Shown here: positions 25,420 through 34,722 of the stretch, in pieces
Layout: every line of letters starts with the position of its first letter
Position numbering within the stretch: the first letter of the stretch is position 1
From: Paraburkholderia heleia NBRC 101817
GTDB lineage: Bacteria; Pseudomonadota; Gammaproteobacteria; Burkholderiales; Burkholderiaceae
Length of the DNA: 64,000 bases
Direction of reading: 5' to 3'
Assembly: GCF_000739775.1 (NCBI RefSeq)
Contig: NZ_BBJH01000015.1
Span: 124,001-188,000, forward strand
Position numbers and translations under genes: made by a program
The notes under the pieces: model-generated
Seen by the model: only the letters and a program-made list of their open reading frames with translations
What the model was told of the DNA's origin: nothing
Database searches by the model: none

Positions 25420-26784
25420 ATGAGAATTGGACAGTTCGTCATCCGAATCATGCGTCAATCCAGTGTGGCGAAGAGCTGTCTGCTGGTTATCGGCATCGGT
25501 CTTTCGGCACATGCCGCGGCGTGGGACCTGCCCGCTGACAACACCACGGTGCCAGAAGCCGAAGTCGAGCAGATTCTCGGTGGCAAGGATTACCCTGAAA
25601 CGACCGGTTTTACACGGCACGTCGATTACATCGACTATCAGGCGAATGGTAGGACGTTCACACAGGTCGTGATGCGACTCGATCCGGACACTCCGTTGAT
25701 GCATGGCGGTCGCAAGGTTGTGCTGGCGGCCACCGAAGAGGGCAGTTCGAGCGCAAACGGTTTCGTCGAAACCGACGAAGGCAAGGAGGGCATTGGCGTT
25801 TGGCTGGCCAAACGGGGCGTGACGTTCATCGCGTTGAACCGTGTCGGGCGCTGGAATTTCTTTGCGCCGAACCGGAGCGGAACCTGGGAGACCATTCCGC
25901 TCGACGAGCGCATGCCGATCTTCTCGCAGCATCAAAAGGCTTACTGGTCGAAAGACGACTATGTGCTCCAGCCCGCGGGCAAGACCTCGAGTTCGAGCGG
26001 TAGCGAATACGTTCGCTTTCCAAAGCCCGGCACGGAACTGTACGACGACATGGTCGCGTGCACGCCGGTCGCCATGGTCGATGGGCTCGAGACGGGCTTG
26101 CGACATGCATTGCCTGATGCCGAGCGTAAACGGTCGCTGCTTCTTTACTGGGGTTTTTCGACTGGTGGCGCACTGATGTGGCCGCTCGCCGAGCGCATCC
26201 GTCCTGACGGCTATCTGAATTGGGGTTCGTCGCCGCCGGGCGTTGTCTATTACTACGGTTCCGCGCTCGGTGGACGTTGGGACTGGCCTTATGAACACTC
26301 GGCGCTGCGTGTGCGCGGGCGGGGCCGCTCCGACTTCGAGTTCTATAACAAGCGTGCCGATCCGGCAACGAAGGACGAACGGTGGCAACGCGATCTGCGC
26401 GAACCGCGCTTCAAGGGTGTCGAAGATCCGACCATGTTTGCCAACACAGGCGCGCTGACCGAAGACGCGATGCGTCTCTATACCGCCGATTTCGTGCCGG
26501 CCGACGTGAAAGCCGCCGGTTTCAACAAGATTTTCACCGACATCCTCGCGACCACGATGCCGGGCCCAGCGCTGCGCGGCCTTCCCGTGTGGGACATGAA
26601 TGGCACTTTCGACGAAGTCTATTCGGTGCCGACCATGCAGGCCGCGCGCGACATGATGCGGCCATACGTCGGCAAGCACGTGCTCATTCGCATCGAAGGT
26701 TTCAATCACAGCATTGTTAATCGGCAGGTACGCGTCATTGGTCCAATATGGTTGCGCGCGATCGAAAGCGGATATTTCGACTGA
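25420..26784 (+). CDS. Secreted alpha/beta-hydrolase-like protein of unknown function
   Basis: A 454-residue protein; the ATG at 25420 has AAAAGG upstream, and the frame above it (to 25258) has no protein-like character. A signal peptide ends near SAHAAAWD. The nucleophile-elbow-like GFSTGGALMWPLAE (near residue 245) and a late histidine in GFNHSIVNRQ (near residue 431), with an acidic residue in GTFDEVYS, could form a Ser-Asp-His triad, so an esterase, lipase or amidase in the periplasm or outside the cell is plausible. I do not recognise a named family. It lies alone at the right edge of the catabolic block. Confidence 0.7.
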   Translation: MRIGQFVIRIMRQSSVAKSCLLVIGIGLSAHAAAWDLPADNTTVPEAEVEQILGGKDYPETTGFTRHVDYIDYQANGRTFTQVVMRLDPDTPLMHGGRKVVLAATEEGSSSANGFVETDEGKEGIGVWLAKRGVTFIALNRVGRWNFFAPNRSGTWETIPLDERMPIFSQHQKAYWSKDDYVLQPAGKTSSSSGSEYVRFPKPGTELYDDMVACTPVAMVDGLETGLRHALPDAERKRSLLLYWGFSTGGALMWPLAERIRPDGYLNWGSSPPGVVYYYGSALGGRWDWPYEHSALRVRGRGRSDFEFYNKRADPATKDERWQRDLREPRFKGVEDPTMFANTGALTEDAMRLYTADFVPADVKAAGFNKIFTDILATTMPGPALRGLPVWDMNGTFDEVYSVPTMQAARDMMRPYVGKHVLIRIEGFNHSIVNRQVRVIGPIWLRAIESGYFD

Positions 26785-26899
26785 TGTCGATACCGCAATC
26801 GCCTGGTCAGTATCTGGCCGGGACATGGCCATCGAACGTTGCAAATTAGCAACATTCCCGATCCGTCAGCACGAAAAACCGTATCGGGCGATGCCGGGT

Positions 26900-26929
26900 T
26901 TGTTACAGCGAGCCAATCCTGTTTAGTAT
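26900..26929 (+). promoter_or_regulatory. Possible sigma-70 promoter for the SH3 protein gene
   Basis: TTGTTA (26900-26905), 18 bases, TAGTAT (26924-26929). It is about 84 bp before the start codon at 27013. The match to consensus is moderate. Confidence 0.35.
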
Positions 26930-27012
26930 TTGCCCCGGATGTGTGAGTCTGGGGGGGGCCGGGCACGGCAATTGCGCCGCGCAAGGCAAACCAGCAGGAA
27001 CAGGAAAAAACG

Positions 27013-27957
27013 ATGTTCAAGCGCCTCAACACGCGCCTGCGCGCGCTCGTGCCTGCGCTCGCCAGCGCGTGCTTCGCAACCGGCCTCGCGCTCGCGTCGT
27101 CCGGCGCCAGTGCGCAATCCGCGGCCTACACGAGCGAACCGGTGGATCTGTACGCCGGGCCTTCGGGCGACTATCCCGTGGTTGCCGAACTCGGACCTGG
27201 CCAGCCCGTCACCGTGATGGGCTGCGTGAGCGACTATTCGTGGTGCGACGTCACCGTGCCCGGTCTGCGCGGCTGGGTCTACGGCGGTTATCTGAGTTAT
27301 CCGTATCAGGGCGCCTACGTGCCGCTGACCAACTATGGCGCGGCGATCGGACTGCCGATCGTGACGTTCTCGCTTGGCGCCTACTGGGGCAGCTTCTATC
27401 GCGACCGGCCATGGTATGGCGAACAGCGGCGCTGGGAGCACGTGCCGCCGCCTGAACGCGGCCGCCCGCCCGCAGCGCCGGCGTGGCATGGCGCGCCGGG
27501 CCGTCCGCCCGCGATCGCGCCTGGTGGCGGCGAGCGCCCGCCGGGGCCGAATGAGCCGATGCGCGGCGCACCGCCGCCCGGAGCGCAACGCCCGCCTGGC
27601 AACCCCGAAGCGCCGCGTGCGCCGGGCTACATGCCGCCGCAGGGCGCCGGACGGCCGCCCGGCAATGCAGAACCGCCACGCCCGCCAGGCAATGGGGAGC
27701 AGCCGGGCACCATGCGCCCTCACGAGGCGGGGCATCCGCCCGAGCAGCAGCCGTTCGGCGGCCGTCCGCCGGCGGGCCCGCCCGTGCAGGGTTATGCCCG
27801 TCCGCCGGCGCCCCAGCCGCAGGGCGGCATGCGTGCGCCGGGGTCCGCACCTCAACAGCCGCAGGGGCGGCCGGCCGCGCCGCCTCAGGGTGGTCAGGGC
27901 GGCCATGCTCCCAGCCAGGGGGGCGAACGGGGCGGCGAGCGGCAAACCGAACACTGA
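27013..27957 (+). CDS. Secreted SH3-domain protein with a long proline-rich tail
   Basis: A 314-residue exported protein: signal peptide ending SGASAQS (about residue 36), a bacterial SH3 domain (residues 38-100, PVDLYAGPSGDYPVVAEL to RGWVYGGYLS), a short hydrophobic link, then about 170 residues of proline/glycine-rich low-complexity sequence rich in RPPG-type repeats. SH3b domains often bind cell-wall peptides; the tail may span the periplasm or be disordered. The last residues are GGERGGERQTEH. AACAGGAAAAAACG precedes the ATG. No enzymatic domain is visible. Confidence 0.85.
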   Translation: MFKRLNTRLRALVPALASACFATGLALASSGASAQSAAYTSEPVDLYAGPSGDYPVVAELGPGQPVTVMGCVSDYSWCDVTVPGLRGWVYGGYLSYPYQGAYVPLTNYGAAIGLPIVTFSLGAYWGSFYRDRPWYGEQRRWEHVPPPERGRPPAAPAWHGAPGRPPAIAPGGGERPPGPNEPMRGAPPPGAQRPPGNPEAPRAPGYMPPQGAGRPPGNAEPPRPPGNGEQPGTMRPHEAGHPPEQQPFGGRPPAGPPVQGYARPPAPQPQGGMRAPGSAPQQPQGRPAAPPQGGQGGHAPSQGGERGGERQTEH

Positions 27958-27963
27958 CGCAGA

Positions 27964-28012
27964 CCGCGGTGCTTCGCTGCCGCGGCGGGATCTCCATGGC
28001 GGGAATCCCGCC
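27964..28012 (+). terminator. Tandem GC-rich hairpins after the SH3 gene
   Basis: Two inverted repeats follow the stop codon: CCGCGG (27964-27969 with 27980-27985), and GGCGGGAT (27984-27991) with ATCCCGCC (28005-28012). No T-tract follows, so termination is possible but not proven. Confidence 0.4.
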
Positions 28013-28711
28013 GCTGCTGTCTTCCGGCAATGACTTAGGATTGCACAGCAATGAAGGCGCTTGAGGGTCCTGCGCCGCGTTACGCTGGTTCGCTGGAGGC
28101 GGCGCCCAAGGCATGCCATCCGCCTGGTTCATCCGCGCTTATCGCCGGGCCTGACAGATTTAACAATCCCTGACAGTCAATTCGTGGCGCCCAGGTGAGA
28201 ATACGTCGTCGCGGCAAGTGCAAGCATGGCCGCGCGCCGCCAGCGCCATGCGAGTTTCGCGCATGAGCCGCCGGCAACGGATTTCTGCTACGGGGGCTGG
28301 CTCGCTCGGGACCTGGCGACGCAGTCAGCAAGAGGAAGTCAGAGCGAACCCGAGTTCGCCGGATAACGCTGGGAAAACCAGTGCTTTGAGGTGGACGTGG
28401 CGATGGCGGCACGTGCCTCGTCGTGCAGGGAGGCGGCTGCGGCCCGCTGATAGCGTCGGGCGGTGACGCTGGCAGCGGGGCTCGCGCCGCGTACGACGAT
28501 GACTGCGCTGGCGGTCCGACTCCGGGGGCGGAATCCAGAGACCACGCAGTGCGCAGCACGCGGCCGTCGCCACATTTTTTTCCACACTTCTGAACGCATT
28601 CTTTTTGCCGCTTTGCGCATGGCTAGCGGCTCGGCGTTGTTGCGTCCGCGAAAAATCGCCTGGCCGCTTCACCCTTCGGCTGTTCTGCCTGCTTGTCTTC
28701 ATGGGGGCTAC
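28013..28711. other. Gene-poor stretch
   Basis: About 700 bp in which I see no supported gene on either strand; the open frames are artefacts of high GC. A repeated CTGACAG (28151-28157 and 28170-28176) is the only structured element noticed. The stretch contains the leader of the next hypothetical gene. Confidence 0.5.
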
Positions 28712-29128
28712 ATGTTTTTCCGATCCGGCCGTATGCGTTTTCCACCGGGCTCGCGCGTGGACGGCCCCGACAGTGGCCGCGAGTTCGACCGCGTCGAGCT
28801 CGACCTCGCGCGCGACCGCCATGCGCGCGCCGCCATGGAAGCCTACGCGGATTCCTGCGCGACCGAACTCCCGTGGCTCAGCGAAGCGCTGCACCTTTCG
28901 CGTTTCGGCACGGCCGAGCGCCTGACACAGTGTTCGTCCACAGTGTTGCGCGTGTTCGTGACGGCGCAGTCGCGTGCGGCCTTGCAGCCCGACTATGCCC
29001 ACGCGGCATGGGAGCACGTGCGCTCCCAGCTGGCCGCGCTGCTTTCGGATTCGCCGTCCGCCGCGGGCGAGGCGGCCGGGGCCGGTTCGAACGAAGACAA
29101 TTTCGACTACCATGAGCGCTTAACATGA
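28712..29128 (+). CDS. Hypothetical protein, 138 aa
   Basis: A protein of unknown function. The frame extends upstream to 28463, but the ATG at 28712 follows a GGGGG stretch and begins the region with ordinary protein composition. The sequence is charged (RVDGPDSGREFDRVELDLAR), has a likely helical middle (HARAAMEAYADSCATELPWL) and a low-complexity acidic C-terminus. There is no signal peptide or membrane segment. It precedes the two-component operon by about 240 bp and may be unrelated to it. Confidence 0.55.
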   Translation: MFFRSGRMRFPPGSRVDGPDSGREFDRVELDLARDRHARAAMEAYADSCATELPWLSEALHLSRFGTAERLTQCSSTVLRVFVTAQSRAALQPDYAHAAWEHVRSQLAALLSDSPSAAGEAAGAGSNEDNFDYHERLT

Positions 29129-29372
29129 GAGCGATCTGTTCACCGAAGTCCAGCGCGGCCTCGCGCTCCCGTTTTTTTCGAGACGTGGCGAGAGTAGCGG
29201 GCTTTGGTGCACGGCGGGTTGCGCGTGCCGCCAGGGCCGAGGTGGACGGCCGGCGACCCGGCGCCGGCGCGCGCGCCAGAGCCCGCCCGATGATGGTGCC
29301 GGTAGCCGTGCGGTGGGGCAGGCAGGCGGTCCATCCTGAGACAATGAAGAACAAACCTGGTTGCGGGGCGCT

Positions 29373-30071
29373 ATGAGAGTTGCAGTACTGGATGACGATG
29401 CAGCGCAGACAGAGTTCGTCTGCCAGGCCTTGAGCGCGGCGGGTCACGCTTGCCACGCGTTCGCCAAGGGCGGCGAGCTCGTCAGGCAGCTTCGGCGGCA
29501 GACGTTCGATCTGCTCGTGCTCGACTGGAACGTGCCCGACATGGCGGGGGACGAAGTGCTGCACTGGGTGCGGCGGAGCCTCTCCACGCGCCTGCCGGTG
29601 CTCTTCATGACGAGCCGCAGCCGTGAGGCCGACATCGCGCAAATGCTCAACGCCGGCGCCGACGACTATGTCGTCAAGCCCGTCTCGGCGCCGGTGCTGA
29701 TCGCCCGCGTCAATTCGCTGTTGCGCCGCGCCTATCAGATGCACACGCCGGCGTTCAAGGAAATTTTCGGCGAGTACGAGTTCGACCTGAAGTCGCGCCA
29801 GGCTTCGGTGAGCGGTCGCAGCGTCGCGCTCACGCAGAAGGAGTTCGATCTCGCGCTGCTGCTGTTTCAGCATCTGAGCCGCCCGCTGTCGCGCGCGCAC
29901 ATTCTCGACGTGATCTGGAAGCAGTCCGACGACATTCCTTCGCGCACGATGGACACGCACGTTTCCATGCTGCGCTCGAAGCTCGGCCTGCGTCCCGAAA
30001 ACGGCTACCGCCTCACGCCGATCTACGGCTACGGTTACCGGCTCGAGCGCATCGAGGGGGACAACGCGTGA
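29373..30071 (+). CDS. OmpR/PhoB-family response regulator
   Basis: A 232-residue regulator with an N-terminal receiver (phosphoacceptor D51 in LLVLDWNVPDM; acidic pocket LDDD; switch lysine in YVVKPV) and a C-terminal winged helix (residues 130-228; LTQKEFDLALLLFQHLSRPL, TMDTHVSMLRSKLGL, GYRLTPIYGYGYRLE). The ATG at 29373 is preferred because the protein then begins MRVAVLDDD, as usual. Its last codon overlaps the GTG start of the FecR-like gene, and that gene overlaps the kinase gene, forming a tightly coupled three-gene signalling operon. Confidence 0.95.
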   Translation: MRVAVLDDDAAQTEFVCQALSAAGHACHAFAKGGELVRQLRRQTFDLLVLDWNVPDMAGDEVLHWVRRSLSTRLPVLFMTSRSREADIAQMLNAGADDYVVKPVSAPVLIARVNSLLRRAYQMHTPAFKEIFGEYEFDLKSRQASVSGRSVALTQKEFDLALLLFQHLSRPLSRAHILDVIWKQSDDIPSRTMDTHVSMLRSKLGLRPENGYRLTPIYGYGYRLERIEGDNA

Positions 30072-31483
30072 GGGGCGCGCATGCGGTGCGCGCCACCGCG
30101 GCGCCGTTCCTCGCCGTCGCGCTTGGGTTCCTGGCACTACCTCACAGCGTCGAGGCGCGCGAGGACGCTGCGGCTCAGCCGCCCGAGATGACCGCCTACG
30201 TCACGCGCCCCGGCGACTCGCTCTACGACATCGCCACGCGTTACCTGCGCAATCCCGCCGACTGGAAGAAGCTCGCGAGCCTCAATCATGTGAGCGAGCC
30301 GCGCCACCTTCGGCCGGGCACGGCGCTGCGGGTGCCGGTCGCGCTGCTGCGCCAGGATGGCCTGAGCGCGAAGGTAGTTGCCGCGAACGGTCCCGTGCAG
30401 CATGCGTTCCGCGGCGGCCCGCTTCTGCCGCTCACGGTCGGCTCGAGCCTCGTTGAAGGCGACCGCGTGCAGACCGGCCCCAACGGTTTCGCCACGCTCG
30501 AACTGGCCGACGGCTCGCATATCGCGCTGCCGCCCGATACCTCGCTCGACCTTGCCACGCTGCGTCAAACGGCGCTCACGGGCGCGACCGACCGCATCGT
30601 CGATCTCCGTCATGGCGAGGTGAACAGCGAGGTCACGCATGCCACGAAGAAGGACGATCGCTTCCAGATCCGCTCGCCTTCCGTGGTGGCCGGCGTGCGC
30701 GGCACGCAGTTTCGCGTGAGCTACGACGGCGACAAGGGCGCGACTGCCGTGGAGGTGCTGGACGGCGCGGTGGGCGTGGACGCCGACTCGCCGGCCCGCA
30801 ACCGCCACGGCGCGCGAGTACGGCCGCCGGCACCGGGTACGCCGCTCGCCGCCTCGGAGCAACTCGTCGCCGCGCACCACGGCAACCTCACGCTCACGGG
30901 CCAGCCGGCGGGCGCGCCCGTCGCGCTGCTCGACGCGCCCGAGTTGCGGCATCCGTCCAAAGTGCAGGACGACGAAGACGTCGCCTTCGAAATCGCGCCG
31001 TTGACGGGTGCAAGCGCCTGGCGCGTGCAAATCGGCCGGGACGCGGGTCTGCTCGACATGATTCGCGACAAGCGCAGCGTCGACCCGCACGTGTCGTTCG
31101 CCAACCTCGACGACGGCACCTACTTCGTACGCATCTCCGCCATCGACGCGCGCGGTCTCGAAGGCATGCCGGCGTCGTATGCGTTCGAGCGCCGGCGCGT
31201 CGCGCTCGGCACGAGCGCCGGCCCCATTGAAGGCTCGCGCGACTTCGCGTTCCGCTGGTTCATCGACCGCAACGCGCCGAACACGCGCTTTCGCTTCGTG
31301 CTCGGCACGACGTCCGATCTGCGTGCGCCGCTCATCGACCGTACCGATATCACGGCGGGCGACGCGGTCGTGCGCGACCTGCCGAAGGGCGTCTACTACT
31401 GGACGGTGATCGCCGAGCAGTTCGCCAACGGCCACTATTATCAGAAGGCGAGCCCGGTCCAGTCGTTCAGGCTCGACTGGTGA
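30068..31483 (+). CDS. Exported LysM-FecR domain protein
   Basis: A 471-residue periplasmic protein: signal peptide (cleavage near VEARED, residue 35), a LysM peptidoglycan-binding domain (residues 42-95, YVTRPGDSLYDIATRYL), a FecR domain (about 120-225, GDRVQTGPNGFATLELADGSH and VAGVRGTQFRVSYDG), then repeats resembling fibronectin-type or TolB-like sandwich segments (residues 285-470). The start codon is GTG overlapping the regulator's TGA. FecR domains normally relay signals in the periplasm; here the gene is coupled to a CHASE2 kinase rather than a sigma factor. Confidence 0.92.
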   Translation: MRGAHAVRATAAPFLAVALGFLALPHSVEAREDAAAQPPEMTAYVTRPGDSLYDIATRYLRNPADWKKLASLNHVSEPRHLRPGTALRVPVALLRQDGLSAKVVAANGPVQHAFRGGPLLPLTVGSSLVEGDRVQTGPNGFATLELADGSHIALPPDTSLDLATLRQTALTGATDRIVDLRHGEVNSEVTHATKKDDRFQIRSPSVVAGVRGTQFRVSYDGDKGATAVEVLDGAVGVDADSPARNRHGARVRPPAPGTPLAASEQLVAAHHGNLTLTGQPAGAPVALLDAPELRHPSKVQDDEDVAFEIAPLTGASAWRVQIGRDAGLLDMIRDKRSVDPHVSFANLDDGTYFVRISAIDARGLEGMPASYAFERRRVALGTSAGPIEGSRDFAFRWFIDRNAPNTRFRFVLGTTSDLRAPLIDRTDITAGDAVVRDLPKGVYYWTVIAEQFANGHYYQKASPVQSFRLDW

Positions 31484-33903
31484 CGCAGGCGCGCATGAGC
31501 GTGAGGCCGCCCGCGCGCCTTGGCCGCTCCGTCGGGCGACGCTTCCTGTTCGAATGGGCCGCAGTGGGCTGCGCGGGCGTGGGCGTGGTCGTGCTCTGCG
31601 TGCTTTGGCGGCTGACGAGCGGCGCAGACCATCTGGTCTATGACCGCTTGCTCTCCGCGCGCACGCTGCCGGTGTCGCCCGACATCGTGCTCGTGGAAAT
31701 CGACAATGCGAGCGTCGCCGCGCTCGGGCGCTGGCCATGGCCGCGCGAGCTGCATGCCCGGCTCGTCGATCAGCTCGCGAAAGCGGGCGCGGCGGCCGTC
31801 GTCTACGACGTGCTGTTCACCGAATCGTCGCGCGACGACGCGCACTTTGCGCAGGCGCTGCGCGCGCGCCCGGCGTTCCTCCCGATCCTGCTGACCCCCG
31901 CCGACGACACCGGTCGCCGCGAGGCCGTGCGTCCGGTCGCGCCGCTCGCGCAGGCGGTCGCCGGCATGGGCCATATCAACCTCGAAGTCGATAACGACGG
32001 CATCGTGCGCAGCGTCGCGCTCTTCGAAGGCGACGCGCAGCAGCGCTGGCCGCAGCTGATGGTGCCGGTCTGGCGGGCGGTGCGCAACGGCGTCGTGAAG
32101 CTCGCGCACGGCACGCCCGCCGCCGCGCAGCGCGATGATGTGCTGCATGCGGCGGCGCCGGGCAGCGAGGCGCGCTTCCTGATTCCGTTCGGCGCGAATT
32201 CGCAGACCTTCCACAAGGTCTCGTTCGCCGACGTGCTCGATGGCCGCGTGCCGCCCGAGCAGTTGCGCGGGCGCGTGGCGATCGTCGGCGTCACGGCCTC
32301 GGGGCTCTACGACCGCTTCGCCACGCCGCTATCGGGTGCGCTCGGGCCGCTGCCCGGCTTATACATCCACGCCATCGTGCTCGACGCGCTGCTCAACGCC
32401 AGCGCCATCCAGCCCGTGGCGCCGATCATGGTCGTGCTTGCCTCGCTTGTGCCGCTCGTGCTGCTGCTGGCGGGCTTTCTCGTGCTCTCGCCGCTGCGTA
32501 CGCTGCTGCTGCTCGCGCTCCTGATCGCCGTGTCGCTCGGTGCGAGCGCGGGCATGCTGCACGCGCGCCTCTGGCTGCCGCCGGTGCCCGCGATCGTCGC
32601 GCTGCTCATCGTCTATCCGGCGTGGAGCTGGCGCCGCCTCGAGATGACGATGGCTTATCTGCGCAAGGAACTGCGCCAGCTTGCCGACGAACCCTACCTG
32701 CTGCCCGAGGCGCCCACGCCGCGCCGCGAATTCGCCGGCGACGCGCTCGCCCAGCAAATGGCGCTCATGGCGCAGGCCGCGCAGCGGCTGCAGGACATGC
32801 GCCGTTTCGTGTGGGACAGCCTCGATGCCGTGCCGGAGCCGATTTTCGTGGCCGATCTGCACGGTGTCGTGCTGATCGCCAATCACGCTTCGCGTGCCTG
32901 TCTCGAACGCCTTGCGGTGAGCGCCGCGCAAGGGCGCCGGATGCAGGACGTGTTCGGCGACCTCGCGTTCGTCAAGCCGATCGACCCGGCGCCCGACGCG
33001 ATGGCGTTCGCGCACGCACATTGGCCCGCGCCGCTCGACCCGGCGCGCGACGAGTTCGCGGAGTTGATGGAGCGCGGTGTGGAAGTGCGCGCGCGCGACG
33101 GCAGCGACTACCTGCTGCGCTACGCGCGCTGTACGAACGCGCAGGGGCAGGCGGTGGGCTGGATCGCGGGTCTCGTCGACGTGACGGCGCTGCACGACGC
33201 CGAACGCCAGCGCGAGGACGCGCTGCGCCTCTTGTCGCACGACATGCGCTCGCCACAGGCCTCGATCGTCGCGCTCGTCGAGACGGAGCGCGAGCGCGGC
33301 ACGCTCGGCTCCGAGCCCGTGCGTGGCGTGATGGAGCGCATCGAGCGCTACGCGCGCCGCTCGCTCAAGCTCGCCGACGACTTCGTGCAGCTCGCGCGCG
33401 CCGAGTCGCAGGCGTATGCGCTCGAGCCCACGAGCCTCGCGGAGCTGGTGATCGACGCGAGCGACGAAGTGTGGCCGCAGGCGCACGCGAAACGCATCCA
33501 GATCGACACCGTGTTCGAAGGCGAGCAGATGGGCTGGATCAACGCCGACCGCTCGCTCATGACGCGTGCGCTCGTGAACGTGCTGAACAACGCAGTGAAG
33601 TACAGTCCTGCGAATACGCACATCGTCTGCACCGTCGCGCTGGACGACCATGTTCCGCCGCGCGTGGTCTGCTCGATTCGCGATCAGGGCTACGGTATCG
33701 CGCACGAAGATCAGGCGCGGCTGTTCCAGCCGTTCCAGCGCTTTCACGCGGAACAGCGGCCCGAGGTGAGCGGCGCGGGGCTCGGCATGGCGTTCGTGAA
33801 AACGGTCGTGACGCGCCATGGCGGCGACGTCCAGCTGGAGAGCGAACCCGGCACGGGCACCGTCCTGACGATATCGCTGCCCGCGTTCGACGCGCCGGTT
33901 TGA
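31480..33903 (+). CDS. CHASE2-PAS sensor histidine kinase
   Basis: An 807-residue inner-membrane kinase. A first membrane segment (residues 24-46) precedes a periplasmic CHASE2 domain (about 60-305, DIVLVEIDNASVAALGRWPW and MGHINLEVDNDGIVRSV), then three membrane segments (about 310-385), a PAS-like domain (440-560), HisKA with phosphoacceptor H587 (LLSHDMRSPQ), and HATPase with N-box NVLNNAVKYS (near 700) and G-boxes DQGYGIAHED and GLGMAFVKTV. The GTG start overlaps the stop of the LysM-FecR gene. The likely output is phosphorylation of the OmpR-type regulator at 29373. Confidence 0.94.
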   Translation: MTQARMSVRPPARLGRSVGRRFLFEWAAVGCAGVGVVVLCVLWRLTSGADHLVYDRLLSARTLPVSPDIVLVEIDNASVAALGRWPWPRELHARLVDQLAKAGAAAVVYDVLFTESSRDDAHFAQALRARPAFLPILLTPADDTGRREAVRPVAPLAQAVAGMGHINLEVDNDGIVRSVALFEGDAQQRWPQLMVPVWRAVRNGVVKLAHGTPAAAQRDDVLHAAAPGSEARFLIPFGANSQTFHKVSFADVLDGRVPPEQLRGRVAIVGVTASGLYDRFATPLSGALGPLPGLYIHAIVLDALLNASAIQPVAPIMVVLASLVPLVLLLAGFLVLSPLRTLLLLALLIAVSLGASAGMLHARLWLPPVPAIVALLIVYPAWSWRRLEMTMAYLRKELRQLADEPYLLPEAPTPRREFAGDALAQQMALMAQAAQRLQDMRRFVWDSLDAVPEPIFVADLHGVVLIANHASRACLERLAVSAAQGRRMQDVFGDLAFVKPIDPAPDAMAFAHAHWPAPLDPARDEFAELMERGVEVRARDGSDYLLRYARCTNAQGQAVGWIAGLVDVTALHDAERQREDALRLLSHDMRSPQASIVALVETERERGTLGSEPVRGVMERIERYARRSLKLADDFVQLARAESQAYALEPTSLAELVIDASDEVWPQAHAKRIQIDTVFEGEQMGWINADRSLMTRALVNVLNNAVKYSPANTHIVCTVALDDHVPPRVVCSIRDQGYGIAHEDQARLFQPFQRFHAEQRPEVSGAGLGMAFVKTVVTRHGGDVQLESEPGTGTVLTISLPAFDAPV

Positions 33904-33973
33904 GCCGCACCGGGCCGCTCCGGCTGCGCATGAATAACCCGAATGCCGCTGGCCGCACGCCGGCGGCTACCCG

Positions 33974-34612
33974 ATGGAGTGTGTCGTGAAGACCTTGCTG
34001 TCGATCTGTCTCCTGCCGATGCTCGCCGCCCTTGCCGGATGCGCGGGCGTGACGGCCGACGTCGCGGCCACGGGCGCGTTGCCCGCCGCGGCTGCGAGCA
34101 GCCAACCCGTGGCCTACCGTTTTGCGCCAACGCCCGCCCAGGGCGATGCGGGCGAGATCCTCCCGTACGAGGCGTTGCTGAGCGACGGCCTTGCGCAGCG
34201 CGGCTTCAAGGCAGGCGCGCCCGAGGCGGCGCGCTATCTCGTCTCGGTGGCGTGGGAAACGCATCCGGCCGAGGTGAAAGTCGTGGACGCCGGCTGCGGC
34301 GCCGGCTGCACGCCGGCCGAGGGGCCGTCGTTGCCGTGGTTCGGGCGGCCCTACGTGCATACGCTGACGCTGCGTTTCTTCGCGTTGCCCGAGGGCGGCG
34401 AGGTGTACAAGGTGAGCGCCGTGAAGCGCGACCGCAACGCCGACCCGCGCGAGGCGGTGCCGTACCTCGTGGCGGGCGCACTGGCGCGGCTGCCGTACGC
34501 GGGCGCGCCGCAATGGCGCGTCAAGCTGAAGCGTCCGGCCGGCGCCGGCACGGCGGATCGAGCGCCGGGCATGCCGGAAGTGCTCTCCGTCTCACCCGTC
34601 GATGCACAGTAG
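33974..34612 (+). CDS. Outer-membrane lipoprotein, DUF4136-like
   Basis: A 212-residue lipoprotein with lipobox LAALAGC (modified cysteine near residue 23) and a globular region (residues 45-195) similar in length and pattern to DUF4136 proteins (PVAYRFAPTP; YLVSVAWETHP; AVPYLVAGALARLPY). A GTG at 33986 starts MKTLLSIC and would give a more usual signal peptide; the ATG at 33974 is annotated by default. The internal CGAGC loop is unusual. No function is known. Confidence 0.78.
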   Translation: MECVVKTLLSICLLPMLAALAGCAGVTADVAATGALPAAAASSQPVAYRFAPTPAQGDAGEILPYEALLSDGLAQRGFKAGAPEAARYLVSVAWETHPAEVKVVDAGCGAGCTPAEGPSLPWFGRPYVHTLTLRFFALPEGGEVYKVSAVKRDRNADPREAVPYLVAGALARLPYAGAPQWRVKLKRPAGAGTADRAPGMPEVLSVSPVDAQ

Positions 34613-34722
34613 GCCGCAGTAGGTCAGGGCAACTTTTCCCAGGCCGCGCCGCATGCGAAGGCGCTATGCTGGCTCCGGAATCTGGCGCAACGGTTGCGCG
34701 AGAGACGTCACGGGAGCCGCTC

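Noticed and set aside
27455..27957. Repeat array resembling a CRISPR or tandem DNA repeat
   Set aside because: The repetition is degenerate RPPG-type coding sequence of the SH3 protein tail, with no regular repeat-spacer spacing.
28080..29113. Minus-strand open frames in the gene-poor stretch
   Set aside because: No start signals, no hydrophobic or domain pattern, and composition typical of random high-GC DNA.
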